Shown here in pieces: positions 1-7,082 of a stretch of DNA of 12,864 nucleotides (position 1 is its first letter; each line of letters opens with the position of its first letter). The stretch is from CAZFIO01 sp964519585. Lineage in GTDB: Bacteria; Bacillota; Clostridia; Tissierellales; Tissierellaceae. Position numbers and translations under genes: made by a program. The stretch covers positions 1 through 12,864 of the forward strand of contig CAZFIO010000052.1 in assembly GCA_964519585.1 (NCBI GenBank). The letters run 5' to 3'. A model generated the notes under the pieces. The model saw nothing but the letters and a program-made list of their open reading frames with translations, was not told the DNA's origin and searched no databases.

Positions 1-2
1 AT

Positions 3-767
3 GGTGGAAACATGACTATCATTGCAGGAATCAACAATGGAGGAGACTATGCAGGAGTCAAGGTAGTTGATCAAAGTGAAACTCCAAACCTAGGTGATAA
101 GATTCTAGAGGAATCTTTTACATCAACCTTTATAGGAAAAACTATAGCAGAGGCCCTAAAGGCAGTTGCTTCACCATCTGCTGAAAATGAAGTCTTGTTA
201 CTATCTGGAGCTACAGTATCTACAGGTGCAGTAGTAACAGGTGTAAACCGTGCTAGGGAAGCTTACATAGCCTACCTATCTGATGGAAGTATAGAACTAC
301 CTGAAGATGAAGACCCATTTGAAGCTTTATTTGCAGATGCAGAAGAATTTAATGAAATAGATTCAGCCTTACTTGGTGAAGTTACCGGAGCCCATGAAGA
401 TGTTAAGGCAGTACATGAGGCTACACTAGGTGGAGAGCTTATAGGATATGTATTTACAAGTGAAGCTAAGGGCTATAACAAAGATGTAGCTATCAATGTA
501 TATACTGGAATAGATTTAGATGGAAAGCTTACAGGCATGAGAATAGGCGAGAACGGGGAAACACCTGGACTTGGAACTATGATTGAAGAAGAAGACTTTA
601 CCTCATTATTTGTAGGCAAATCAGCTAGTGAAGAACTGAAAGCAGTAGCTTCAGCATCTTCAGAAAATGAAATAGATATAATCTCAAATGCAACTGTATC
701 ATCAAAAGGTGCAGTATCAGGTGTAAATAAGGCCATAAAAGCCTACTTAGAATTTTTTTCTAATTAA
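3..767 (+). CDS. rnfG: RnfG, FMN-carrying subunit of the Rnf complex (5' end cut off)
   Basis: RnfG is the extracytoplasmic flavoprotein subunit of the Rnf ferredoxin:NAD+ oxidoreductase, with FMN bound covalently to a threonine. The frame is open to the left edge: codons before the first ATG (position 12) read Gly-Gly-Asn, which fits the middle of an FMN-binding domain, so the true start and membrane anchor lie outside the window. Two FMN-binding units are visible. The first has SETPNLG and the attachment motif SGATVST (Thr codon 213-215). An acidic linker follows, then a second unit with GETPGLG and SNATVSS (Thr codon 693-695). The copies share matching stretches such as KAVAS and SENE. A usual RnfG has one such domain in about 200 residues. 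The second motif has Asn where Gly is usual, so its flavinylation is uncertain. rnfE follows after 18 bases. Confidence 0.9.
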   Translation, partial: GGNMTIIAGINNGGDYAGVKVVDQSETPNLGDKILEESFTSTFIGKTIAEALKAVASPSAENEVLLLSGATVSTGAVVTGVNRAREAYIAYLSDGSIELPEDEDPFEALFADAEEFNEIDSALLGEVTGAHEDVKAVHEATLGGELIGYVFTSEAKGYNKDVAINVYTGIDLDGKLTGMRIGENGETPGLGTMIEEEDFTSLFVGKSASEELKAVASASSENEIDIISNATVSSKGAVSGVNKAIKAYLEFFSN

Positions 768-771
768 AAAT

Positions 772-778
772 GGAGGTG
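772..778 (+). promoter_or_regulatory. Ribosome binding site fixing the TTG start of rnfE
   Basis: GGAGGTG lies 7 bases before the TTG at 786. No in-frame ATG or GTG is as well placed, so rnfE very probably starts with TTG. Confidence 0.7.
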
Positions 779-785
779 TAGAAAA

Positions 786-1400
786 TTGAAACTATCAAAG
801 ATTTTAAAAGACGGAATCTTTAAAGATAATCCAGTACTTATACAATTAGTTGGTTTGTGTTCTGTACTGGCTGTAACAAACACAGTAGTCAATGCATTCT
901 CCATGGGCTTGGCGGTAATAGCAGTCCTTGTAGGTGCAAACCTTGTAATATCACTTTTAAGAAATGTTATACCAGGTAAAATTCGTATACCAGCCTTTAT
1001 AGTAGTTATAGCTACCTTTGTAACTATGGTAGAATTATTTATGAAGGCATTTGCAAGACCTATATATGCTTCTCTAGGTATATTTATACCCTTAATAGTA
1101 GTTAACTGTATAATTCTAGCAAGAGCAGAATCTTTTGCCTATAAAAACAAGGTTCTACCATCTATTGTAGATGGCTTGGGTAATGGCTTAGGTTATACTT
1201 TTGCTGTAGTGGTACTAGCTTTTATTAGGGAATTATTTGGAGCTGGGACCATCTTAGGTGGAACTAGTTTAGAAATCAAGGTATTTGGAGAGGCTTTCCA
1301 ACCAGCTGGTATATTTGTAGCACCTCCTGGAGCCTTTATAGTACTAGGTATACTGATAGCAGTATTTATATCATTAAGTAAGAAAAAAGCTACTAATTAA
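786..1400 (+). CDS. rnfE: RnfE, membrane subunit of the Rnf complex
   Basis: RnfE is an integral membrane subunit of Rnf, homologous to NqrD of the Na+-translocating NADH:quinone reductase. The 204-residue product is hydrophobic throughout, with about six membrane segments, and has the usual family length. Cys25 (in LVGLCSVLAVTNT) and Cys108 (in IVVNCIILARAE) sit in the two conserved half-helix motifs. In the Nqr family these cysteines help hold a [2Fe-2S] cluster inside the membrane together with two from the partner subunit, here RnfA. The start is TTG with a strong ribosome binding site. It lies 18 bases after rnfG and 21 before rnfA, consistent with one operon in the clostridial order rnfCDGEAB; rnfC and rnfD would lie to the left of the window. 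Confidence 0.95.
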   Translation: MKLSKILKDGIFKDNPVLIQLVGLCSVLAVTNTVVNAFSMGLAVIAVLVGANLVISLLRNVIPGKIRIPAFIVVIATFVTMVELFMKAFARPIYASLGIFIPLIVVNCIILARAESFAYKNKVLPSIVDGLGNGLGYTFAVVVLAFIRELFGAGTILGGTSLEIKVFGEAFQPAGIFVAPPGAFIVLGILIAVFISLSKKKATN

Positions 1401-1421
1401 AATATACAAGGAGGTAAAGAA

Positions 1422-1991
1422 ATGAGCTTGTTTGGAATACTAGTTTCTACCATATTTGTAAACAACTATGTGTTTGCAAGATTCTTAGGAATTTGTCCCC
1501 TCTTAGGGGTTTCAAATAAAATGGAAACATCCACAGGTATGGGCCTAGCAGTTACCTTTGTAATCACCCTAGCATCCCTTATTACCTGGGCAATACAGAA
1601 AGCACTGGTTTATTTTGGAATAGAGTACTTACAAACAATTGTATTCATATTGGTTATAGCCTCATTGGTACAATTTGTTGAATTAGTTATAAGAAAAATA
1701 AGTCCTGCCCTATACAATGCAATGGGAGTTTTCTTACCACTGATAACTACTAACTGTGTGGTGTTGGGAGTAACTATACTTAACGTACAAGAGGGTTATG
1801 GTTTAATGGAAACCATGACAAATGCTGTAGGAGCATCTATAGGTTTCTTTATAGCCCTATTGTTACTAGCTGGAGTCAGGGAGAAACTTGAAATTGCTGA
1901 TGTACCTGAAGCACTACAAGGGTTCCCAATAGCCCTAATATCTGCTGGACTTATGTCCATAGCCTTTTTAGGCTTTAGCGGAATGGTTTAG
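1422..1991 (+). CDS. rnfA: RnfA, membrane subunit of the Rnf complex
   Basis: RnfA is the second of the paired, inversely oriented membrane subunits of Rnf and is homologous to NqrE. The product has 189 residues and about six membrane segments, which is the normal length. The diagnostic motifs NNYVFARFLGICPLLGVS (Cys25) and LITTNCVVLG (Cys112) are intact. With RnfE Cys25 and Cys108 they complete the four-cysteine site for the intramembrane [2Fe-2S] cluster that passes electrons across the bilayer. The ATG is preceded by AAGGAGGT at 1408-1415. rnfB starts 11 bases after the stop, which suggests coordinated translation. Confidence 0.96.
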   Translation: MSLFGILVSTIFVNNYVFARFLGICPLLGVSNKMETSTGMGLAVTFVITLASLITWAIQKALVYFGIEYLQTIVFILVIASLVQFVELVIRKISPALYNAMGVFLPLITTNCVVLGVTILNVQEGYGLMETMTNAVGASIGFFIALLLLAGVREKLEIADVPEALQGFPIALISAGLMSIAFLGFSGMV

Positions 1992-2002
1992 GAGGTAGCA
2001 AA

Positions 2003-2821
2003 ATGGAAAATATTTTAAAACCAGTATTGTTACTGGGAGGTTTAGGTTTATTATTCGGAGTATTACTAGCCATAGCTTCAAAGGTGTTTGAAGTAAAAAT
2101 AGATCCTAAAATAGCCGCAGTATTGGATGCACTACCAGGGGCTAACTGCGGAGCTTGTGGTTTCCCAGGTTGTGAAGGTTTGGCCAATGCTATAGCAGCT
2201 GGCAAGGCACCTGTTAATGCCTGCCCTATAGGTGGGCAAACAACTGCTGACAATGTAGCTACAATAATGGGTCTAGATTCAGCGGAAGTAGAAAGAAACG
2301 TTGCTGTGGTCTTATGTCAAGGTACTAGAGACATGGCAAAGGACAAATATATATATGAAGGAATACAAGATTGTAGGGTACAAACAACTCTTGCTGATGG
2401 TTGCAAGGCCTGCCCATATGGTTGCCTAGGTTGTGGCACCTGCTATGATGTCTGTGAATTCGATGCCATCAGAATGGTAGATGGTGTCGCTGTTATAGAT
2501 AGAGACAAGTGTACTGCCTGCTTAAAATGTATAGAAATTTGTCCTAAGAAGATTATTGAATTGGTACCTTATGACAATGAATATATTGTTAAATGTAAGA
2601 GTGAAGGTAAGGGTAGAGAGGTAAGAGGATATTGTGACATAGGATGTATAGCATGTAGAATTTGCGTGAGAAACTGTCCTGAGGATGCTTTTACATTTGA
2701 AAATAATCTAGCTAAGATTATCTATGATAAGTGTACAAATTGTGGAATTTGTGAAGAAAAATGCCCAACAAAGTGTATATTTACCTATAATGAAAAAGAG
2801 GAAATAGAAATAGCAAACTAA
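2003..2821 (+). CDS. rnfB: RnfB, iron-sulfur electron-entry subunit of the Rnf complex
   Basis: RnfB is the cytoplasmic, membrane-anchored polyferredoxin thought to take electrons from reduced ferredoxin. The 272-residue product starts with one membrane segment (about residues 6-26). A four-cysteine cluster domain follows, with Cys49, 52, 57 and 74 in a CGACGFPGC context. Next come four CxxCxxCxxxC ferredoxin motifs at Cys141-151, 170-180, 215-225 and 244-254. That gives five canonical [4Fe-4S] sites; additional cysteines at 105, 124, 134, 137, 198, 211 and 258 could support another. It is longer than the proteobacterial form of about 190 residues and fits the extended clostridial type. It is the last gene of the operon, with an intrinsic terminator starting 6 bases after the stop. 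Confidence 0.96.
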   Translation: MENILKPVLLLGGLGLLFGVLLAIASKVFEVKIDPKIAAVLDALPGANCGACGFPGCEGLANAIAAGKAPVNACPIGGQTTADNVATIMGLDSAEVERNVAVVLCQGTRDMAKDKYIYEGIQDCRVQTTLADGCKACPYGCLGCGTCYDVCEFDAIRMVDGVAVIDRDKCTACLKCIEICPKKIIELVPYDNEYIVKCKSEGKGREVRGYCDIGCIACRICVRNCPEDAFTFENNLAKIIYDKCTNCGICEEKCPTKCIFTYNEKEEIEIAN

Positions 2822-2826
2822 ACACT

Positions 2827-2862
2827 AGAGCCTATAAAAAGGCTCTTTTGTTTTTTGTTTTG
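2827..2862 (+). terminator. Intrinsic terminator of the rnf operon
   Basis: The 7-bp stem AGAGCCT / AGGCTCT (2827-2833 with 2840-2846) has a 6-base AT-rich loop. A T-rich run broken only by two Gs follows, to about 2860. It sits directly after the rnfB stop and is a textbook rho-independent terminator. Confidence 0.88.
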
Positions 2863-2866
2863 TAAC

Positions 2867-2895
2867 TTGTAAATAAAATTCATAAATGATAAACT
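2867..2895 (+). promoter_or_regulatory. Possible promoter for the gene at 2939
   Basis: TTGTAA (2867-2872) and TAAACT (2890-2895) are separated by 17 bases. Each matches four of six positions of the sigma-A consensus. A promoter is expected here because a terminator lies just upstream and a new gene run begins downstream. The match is weak in very AT-rich DNA. Confidence 0.3.
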
Positions 2896-2938
2896 ATAAA
2901 GGATAGAAAAGCTCATATATTGATTAAAAGGTGGTATA

Positions 2939-3319
2939 ATGACAAAAGGCGATAAGATTTTAATTGTGTTAGTTTTTGTATTGGCATTGGCTTCTTTAGG
3001 GTTTATCAAAAGACAAGCCCTATCCAATGACAGTAAGTATGTTAGTATACAGGTCAATGGAAAAGAAATTAAAAAGATTATATATGATAAAAGTATAATT
3101 GGTAAAACTATTGCCATTGAAACTGAATATGGCTACAACTTAATAGAAATAGGGGATGAAGAAGTACGAGTTATAGAAGCTTCATGTCCAGATAAAATCG
3201 ATGTAAAACAAGGCTATATTACAAATATTGGTGAGACTATTGTATGTTTACCCAATAGGCTTGTAGTAGAAATAAAAGGCAGGGAAAAAAATAATCATGT
3301 GGATATTATTATTCAGTAG
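2939..3319 (+). CDS. NusG domain II-containing membrane-anchored protein
   Basis: This 126-residue protein has a positively charged N-terminus and one membrane segment (about residues 7-23), followed by a soluble domain that probably faces outward. The soluble part matches the NusG domain II family: ASCPDKIDV around residues 81-89 and TIVCLPNRLVVEI around 100-112. The family usually reads CPDKxCV. Here Cys83 and Cys103 are kept but the expected second cysteine is Asp88. Despite the name, it is not the transcription factor NusG, which is cytoplasmic and larger. The ATG follows AAAAGGTGG. The next gene, 12 bases on, is a Gx transporter family protein, the usual partner. The pair resembles EetA/EetB of flavin-based electron transfer loci; its biochemical role is not known. 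Confidence 0.82.
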   Translation: MTKGDKILIVLVFVLALASLGFIKRQALSNDSKYVSIQVNGKEIKKIIYDKSIIGKTIAIETEYGYNLIEIGDEEVRVIEASCPDKIDVKQGYITNIGETIVCLPNRLVVEIKGREKNNHVDIIIQ

Positions 3320-3331
3320 AAAGAGGATCTT

Positions 3332-3856
3332 ATGAAAAAATTAAATAAAATTATTTTTTTGTCAGTCTTGGTATCTACAGGTCTTGGTTTAAGCGTTTTA
3401 GAATCATCCATACCACTACCAATTACCATACCCGGTGCCAAGCTAGGACTTTCAAATATTGTTGTATTGGTTTCCTTGGTACTATTTGGATTTAAGGAGG
3501 GCCTGACAGTATCAGCCTTGAAAAGTATAGTCCTTATGCTAGTTACAGGCAGCATATCAAGCTTTTTATATAGTTTTACAGGTGCTGTTCTATCATGTAT
3601 CATTATGTATATTGGTCTAAAACACGCATCCAATATATTTAGTCTAGTAGGTATAAGTATTTTAGGTGCCTTATCTCATAATTTCGCTCAAATTTCTGTT
3701 GCAAGCCTTATGATGAGAAATTTAAGGATATACACATACCTGCCTTTTCTAATGATTACCAGCTTATTTACAGGATATTTTGTTGGATTATCATCAAGAT
3801 ATATAATTCAAAATCTAAGGAAGAATTTTAAAATATTTTTACAAGATAGGGTATGA
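3332..3856 (+). CDS. Gx transporter family membrane protein
   Basis: This 174-residue, strongly hydrophobic protein has about five membrane segments. It shows the conserved glycine-rich pattern of the family once named heptaprenyl diphosphate synthase component I: GAKLGLSNIV near residues 35-44, then GFKEGL and SALKSIV. The old name is misleading, since the fold resembles substrate-binding membrane components of transporters and no prenyl synthase motifs (DDxxD) are present. It follows the NusG II protein by 12 bases and precedes maf by 3, so all three are likely co-transcribed. The ATG is preceded by AAGAGGA. Substrate and role are unknown; the neighbourhood suggests a link to membrane redox chemistry. 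Confidence 0.82.
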   Translation: MKKLNKIIFLSVLVSTGLGLSVLESSIPLPITIPGAKLGLSNIVVLVSLVLFGFKEGLTVSALKSIVLMLVTGSISSFLYSFTGAVLSCIIMYIGLKHASNIFSLVGISILGALSHNFAQISVASLMMRNLRIYTYLPFLMITSLFTGYFVGLSSRYIIQNLRKNFKIFLQDRV

Positions 3857-3859
3857 TTT

Positions 3860-4438
3860 ATGGAAAAGATTATATTAGCATCATCTTCACCTAGAAGAAA
3901 AGAGATACTAAAGAAATACAAGGTAAGATATGAAAGTTGCAAAAGCCATATAGATGAAAAAATCATGCCTAATGAAAGGCCAGAAGTTGTGGCTATGGGG
4001 CTAGCCTTTCAAAAAGCCTTAGATATTGGATATAAATATCCTCATAAGATTATCTTGGGGGCAGATACTCTTGTAGTATATAAAAACAGGATTTTAGGGA
4101 AACCTAAAGACAAGAAGGACGCTAGGGAAATTTTAAACTTACTCAGTGGCAATATCCATGAAGTAATTACAGGAATCAGCTTAATCCAAATGAATAAAGG
4201 ATTAAAAGTTGTGGATTATGAAACCACCCAGGTAAAATTTAGGAATTTAGATGATAGCTATATAAAAAGATATGTGGAAACAGGCGAACCGCTTGATAAG
4301 GCTGGAGCTTATGGAATTCAAGATTACGGAGCCTTACTTGTAGAAGCTATAAACGGGTCTTATTTAAATGTAGTAGGATTACCTCTAGTTAAACTAGATG
4401 AATTGCTTATAAAGCATTTTAACCAAGCTATACTATAA
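3860..4438 (+). CDS. maf: Maf family nucleotide pyrophosphatase (dTTP/UTP type)
   Basis: Maf proteins hydrolyse non-canonical or excess nucleoside triphosphates to monophosphates and pyrophosphate, and Maf has been linked to septum control in Bacillus. The 192-residue product has the N-terminal ASSSPRRKEIL loop (residues 7-17), GADTLV with the probable catalytic Asp69, GKPKD at 80-84, and LSGNIHEVITG near 95-105. The YGIQDYGALLVEAINGSY and VVGLPL stretch fits the dTTP/UTP-specific branch (YhdE-like). Length is normal. It starts 3 bases after the Gx stop with only a weak upstream binding site, so translational coupling is likely. A position beside radC and mreB is common in Gram-positive bacteria. 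Confidence 0.94.
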   Translation: MEKIILASSSPRRKEILKKYKVRYESCKSHIDEKIMPNERPEVVAMGLAFQKALDIGYKYPHKIILGADTLVVYKNRILGKPKDKKDAREILNLLSGNIHEVITGISLIQMNKGLKVVDYETTQVKFRNLDDSYIKRYVETGEPLDKAGAYGIQDYGALLVEAINGSYLNVVGLPLVKLDELLIKHFNQAIL

Positions 4439-4456
4439 CTCTAAGTAGGTGATTTT

Positions 4457-5164
4457 ATGAAGAATGAACTTGATTTAGAAAGGTCCTATACTATAAAAGA
4501 CCTACCTGTAAGTGAAAGACCTAGGGAGAAGCTTATTAGTTATGGGGTAGAAGCCTTATCAAATGCTGAGCTTATAGCTTTAGTTATAACTACTGGAAGT
4601 CTTAAGGATACTGCAGTTGAGCTAGGGCAAAAAGTAATCAGTATGGACTCAAGAGGTCTGGCCCATCTATCAGAGGTGTCCTTAGAAGATCTTATGAAAA
4701 TCAATGGCATAGGAGAGGCTAAGGCAACCCAAATTTTGGCCACTATAGAAATAGGAAAAAGGATAAGTAGATTCAATACACATGACAAAATAAAGGTAAG
4801 TTCGCCTCACATATTAGCAAACTTACTTATGGATGAAATGAGGTACTTAAATAAGGAACATTTTAGAATTGCAATACTGGATACAAAAAATCAAATACTG
4901 GCTATAGAAAATATATCCATTGGAACTTTAAATGCATCTATAGTTCATCCTAGGGATGTCTTCTATGCAAGTATTAGAAGGAGTGCCAATTCTATAATCT
5001 TAATACATAATCACCCTAGTGGAGATCCAGAACCAAGTAATGAAGATATAAATATTACAAATAGGTTGATAGAAGCAGGTAATTTGCTAGGTATAAAGGT
5101 ATTGGATCATATCATTATTGGTGATAGAAAGTATATAAGCTTTAAAGAAAAGAATTTAATTTGA
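4457..5164 (+). CDS. radC: RadC family JAB1/MPN-domain protein
   Basis: The 235-residue product has the full RadC layout. The N-terminal motif SERPREKLISYG is at residues 19-30. A helix-hairpin-helix is near 79-103 (INGIGEAKATQIL). A JAMM metalloprotease-like domain carries His184, His186, Ser194 and Asp197 in HNHPSGDPEPSNED, the usual zinc-binding pattern. The family was named for a DNA-repair phenotype later found to be misassigned, so its chemistry is uncertain. The ATG follows AGGTGA at a suitable distance. It lies 18 bases after maf and 25 before mreB, the conserved maf-radC-mreB order of Gram-positive bacteria. Confidence 0.95.
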   Translation: MKNELDLERSYTIKDLPVSERPREKLISYGVEALSNAELIALVITTGSLKDTAVELGQKVISMDSRGLAHLSEVSLEDLMKINGIGEAKATQILATIEIGKRISRFNTHDKIKVSSPHILANLLMDEMRYLNKEHFRIAILDTKNQILAIENISIGTLNASIVHPRDVFYASIRRSANSIILIHNHPSGDPEPSNEDINITNRLIEAGNLLGIKVLDHIIIGDRKYISFKEKNLI

Positions 5165-5189
5165 CAATCAGGAAGGAGATATATAAGAT

Positions 5190-6221
5190 ATGGGTTTTTT
5201 CGACATGTTTAAAAAGGATTTAGGAATTGATTTAGGAACAGCAAATACACTGGTTTATGTAAAAGGAAAGGATATAGTTACAAGGGAGCCTTCAGTTGTT
5301 GCAATACAAACAACAAACAAGCAGGTTTTGGCTGTTGGGGAAGATGCTAAGAAAATGATTGGTAGGACTCCTGGGGATATCGTTGCAATAAGACCTTTAA
5401 GGGATGGTGTAATAGCTGACTTCAATGTTACACAAAGTATGTTGAAGCATTTTATTAAGAAAGCCTACAAGAAAAGATCAATCTTCCAACCAAGGGTTGT
5501 AGTTTGTGTTCCCAGTGGTGTAACTGAGGTTGAAAAAAGGGCTGTTGAGGAGGCTTCAATACATGCAGGAGCCAAGGACGCATATCTTATAGAAGAACCT
5601 ATGGCAGCAGCAATAGGGGCGGGACTGCCAGTTCATGAACCTACAGGAAGTCTTATAGTGGATATAGGTGGGGGAACTACTGAAGTTGCAGTTATTTCCC
5701 TAGGTGGCATTGTCACCAGTAAATCCATAAGGGTTGGTGGAGACGAATTTGACGAATCCATAGTGAATTATGTAAAAAAACAATACAATTTAATGATTGG
5801 TGAAAGAAGTGCTGAGGAAGTAAAAATTAGCATTGGTTCTGCGGATAAAAATTCAGAAGTGAAAACTATGGAGATTAGGGGAAGGGATCTAGTTACAGGT
5901 CTGCCAAAAACAATCGAAATTAGTTCAGAAGAAATTTACGAAGCTATGGAGGAACCTATCAACAATATAATTGATGCTATTAAATCTACCTTAGAAAAAA
6001 CCCCTCCAGAATTAGCAGCAGATATTATAGAACAGGGAATAATGCTAACAGGTGGTGGAGCCTTACTAAATGGAATTGACACCCTAATCAATAAGGAAAC
6101 TGGAATGCCTGTAAATATTGCAGAAAATGCCTTGGATTGTGTTGCTATAGGCACTGGAATGGCTCTAGATAATATAGATATAATAAGAAAATCACTTTAT
6201 AATAGTAAAAGATTAGGATAG
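5190..6221 (+). CDS. mreB: MreB, actin-like rod-shape protein
   Basis: MreB polymerises into membrane-bound filaments that guide lateral wall synthesis with MreC, MreD, RodA and PBP2. The 343-residue product has the actin-fold nucleotide motifs: phosphate-1 DLGIDLGTANTLVYVKG (residues 10-26), phosphate-2 IVDIGGGTTEVAVISLGG, and the adenosine motif MLTGGGALLNGID. The first residues, MGFFDMF, form a short hydrophobic or amphipathic stretch that could bind the membrane. Length is typical. GGAAGGAGA lies just upstream of the ATG. It heads the mreBCD-PBP2 cluster, with mreC 10 bases after its stop. Confidence 0.97.
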   Translation: MGFFDMFKKDLGIDLGTANTLVYVKGKDIVTREPSVVAIQTTNKQVLAVGEDAKKMIGRTPGDIVAIRPLRDGVIADFNVTQSMLKHFIKKAYKKRSIFQPRVVVCVPSGVTEVEKRAVEEASIHAGAKDAYLIEEPMAAAIGAGLPVHEPTGSLIVDIGGGTTEVAVISLGGIVTSKSIRVGGDEFDESIVNYVKKQYNLMIGERSAEEVKISIGSADKNSEVKTMEIRGRDLVTGLPKTIEISSEEIYEAMEEPINNIIDAIKSTLEKTPPELAADIIEQGIMLTGGGALLNGIDTLINKETGMPVNIAENALDCVAIGTGMALDNIDIIRKSLYNSKRLG

Positions 6222-6231
6222 CGGTGATGAT

Positions 6232-7071
6232 ATGTATTTTTTTAAGAAATACAAAAATAGAATGATGGTGGCTATTGTCACTATCATTCTAATTATTATA
6301 ATAGGGAGAACTAGCAAGGGGAGAGACTCCATTAGCAAATTTGAAGGTTTTGTTGGGAGTGTTTTTTATCCTGTAAAAAAGATTGGATACAATATAGGCA
6401 ACAAAATAAATGATTCCTTTGATTTTATTGCTAACTTTAGAAATTTGACAAGGGACAATATCCAGTTGAAGGAAGAGGTTATAAGACTCAGGGAGCAAAA
6501 TAAAAAACTAGAAAATATTATTGCCAAATCCGATGTTTTAATGGCAGAGGCAAAATTATACGAAGGCTCATCACACCAATTACTTTCTGCCCAGGTTATT
6601 GGGAAAGAACCAGGAAACTGGTATCATACTTTTACTATTGATAAGGGTTTAAATCAAGGGGTCAAAAAAGGTGCTACTATTGTGCAAGGTATAGAAATTG
6701 ATAAGGACTCAGTTATAGAAGGACTTCTGGGTCGTGTAGTTGATGCCGGACCTAATTCTTCCAAGGTGGTATCCATTGTAAATGAGATGAATAAGGTTGC
6801 TTTCCATATTATTAGAACCCAAGATGGGGGTATTCTTTCTGGTTCAAAAGATAATACCATGGAAGGCTATTTATATGATAGCAAGGCAGATGTTGTTGTA
6901 GGGGACAAACTATATACGTCAGGCTTAGGCAAGGTATATATTAAGGACCTTTATATTGGTGAGATTGTTGAAGTAATTGATGCAGAAGAAGAAATGACAA
7001 AAAAGATTAAGGTTGAGCCGGCAATTGATTTTAAAAAGATATATAGGGTTTTTGCAATTATGGAAGAATAA
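6232..7071 (+). CDS. mreC: MreC, rod-shape scaffold protein
   Basis: MreC spans the membrane once and scaffolds the elongation complex outside the cell, activating PBP2. The 279-residue product has a basic N-terminus, a membrane segment at about residues 11-25 and a charged coiled coil near 73-98 (rich in Leu, Glu and Lys). Two beta-barrel domains follow, with characteristic stretches VIGKEPGNWYHTFTIDKG, GLLGRVV and VGDKLYTSGLG. Length is typical. The ATG at 6232 follows GCGGTGATG 10 bases after mreB. Confidence 0.95.
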   Translation: MYFFKKYKNRMMVAIVTIILIIIIGRTSKGRDSISKFEGFVGSVFYPVKKIGYNIGNKINDSFDFIANFRNLTRDNIQLKEEVIRLREQNKKLENIIAKSDVLMAEAKLYEGSSHQLLSAQVIGKEPGNWYHTFTIDKGLNQGVKKGATIVQGIEIDKDSVIEGLLGRVVDAGPNSSKVVSIVNEMNKVAFHIIRTQDGGILSGSKDNTMEGYLYDSKADVVVGDKLYTSGLGKVYIKDLYIGEIVEVIDAEEEMTKKIKVEPAIDFKKIYRVFAIMEE

Positions 7072-7082
7072 GAGGGATTCAA

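Noticed and set aside
2935..2940. TATAAT just before the gene at 2939
   Set aside because: It overlaps the start codon and has no -35 box at proper distance, so it cannot serve that gene as a promoter.
2818..3117. 99-codon minus-strand open frame over the rnfB terminator and NusG II gene
   Set aside because: Its hydrophobic character mirrors the opposite-strand membrane segment. No good ribosome binding site or known family was seen.
5161..5189. Perfect -35 box TTGACA with TAAGAT 17 bases downstream, ahead of mreB
   Set aside because: A transcript from it would start inside the mreB start codon and lose the ribosome binding site. It overlaps the radC stop and is probably chance, unless an internal start is used.
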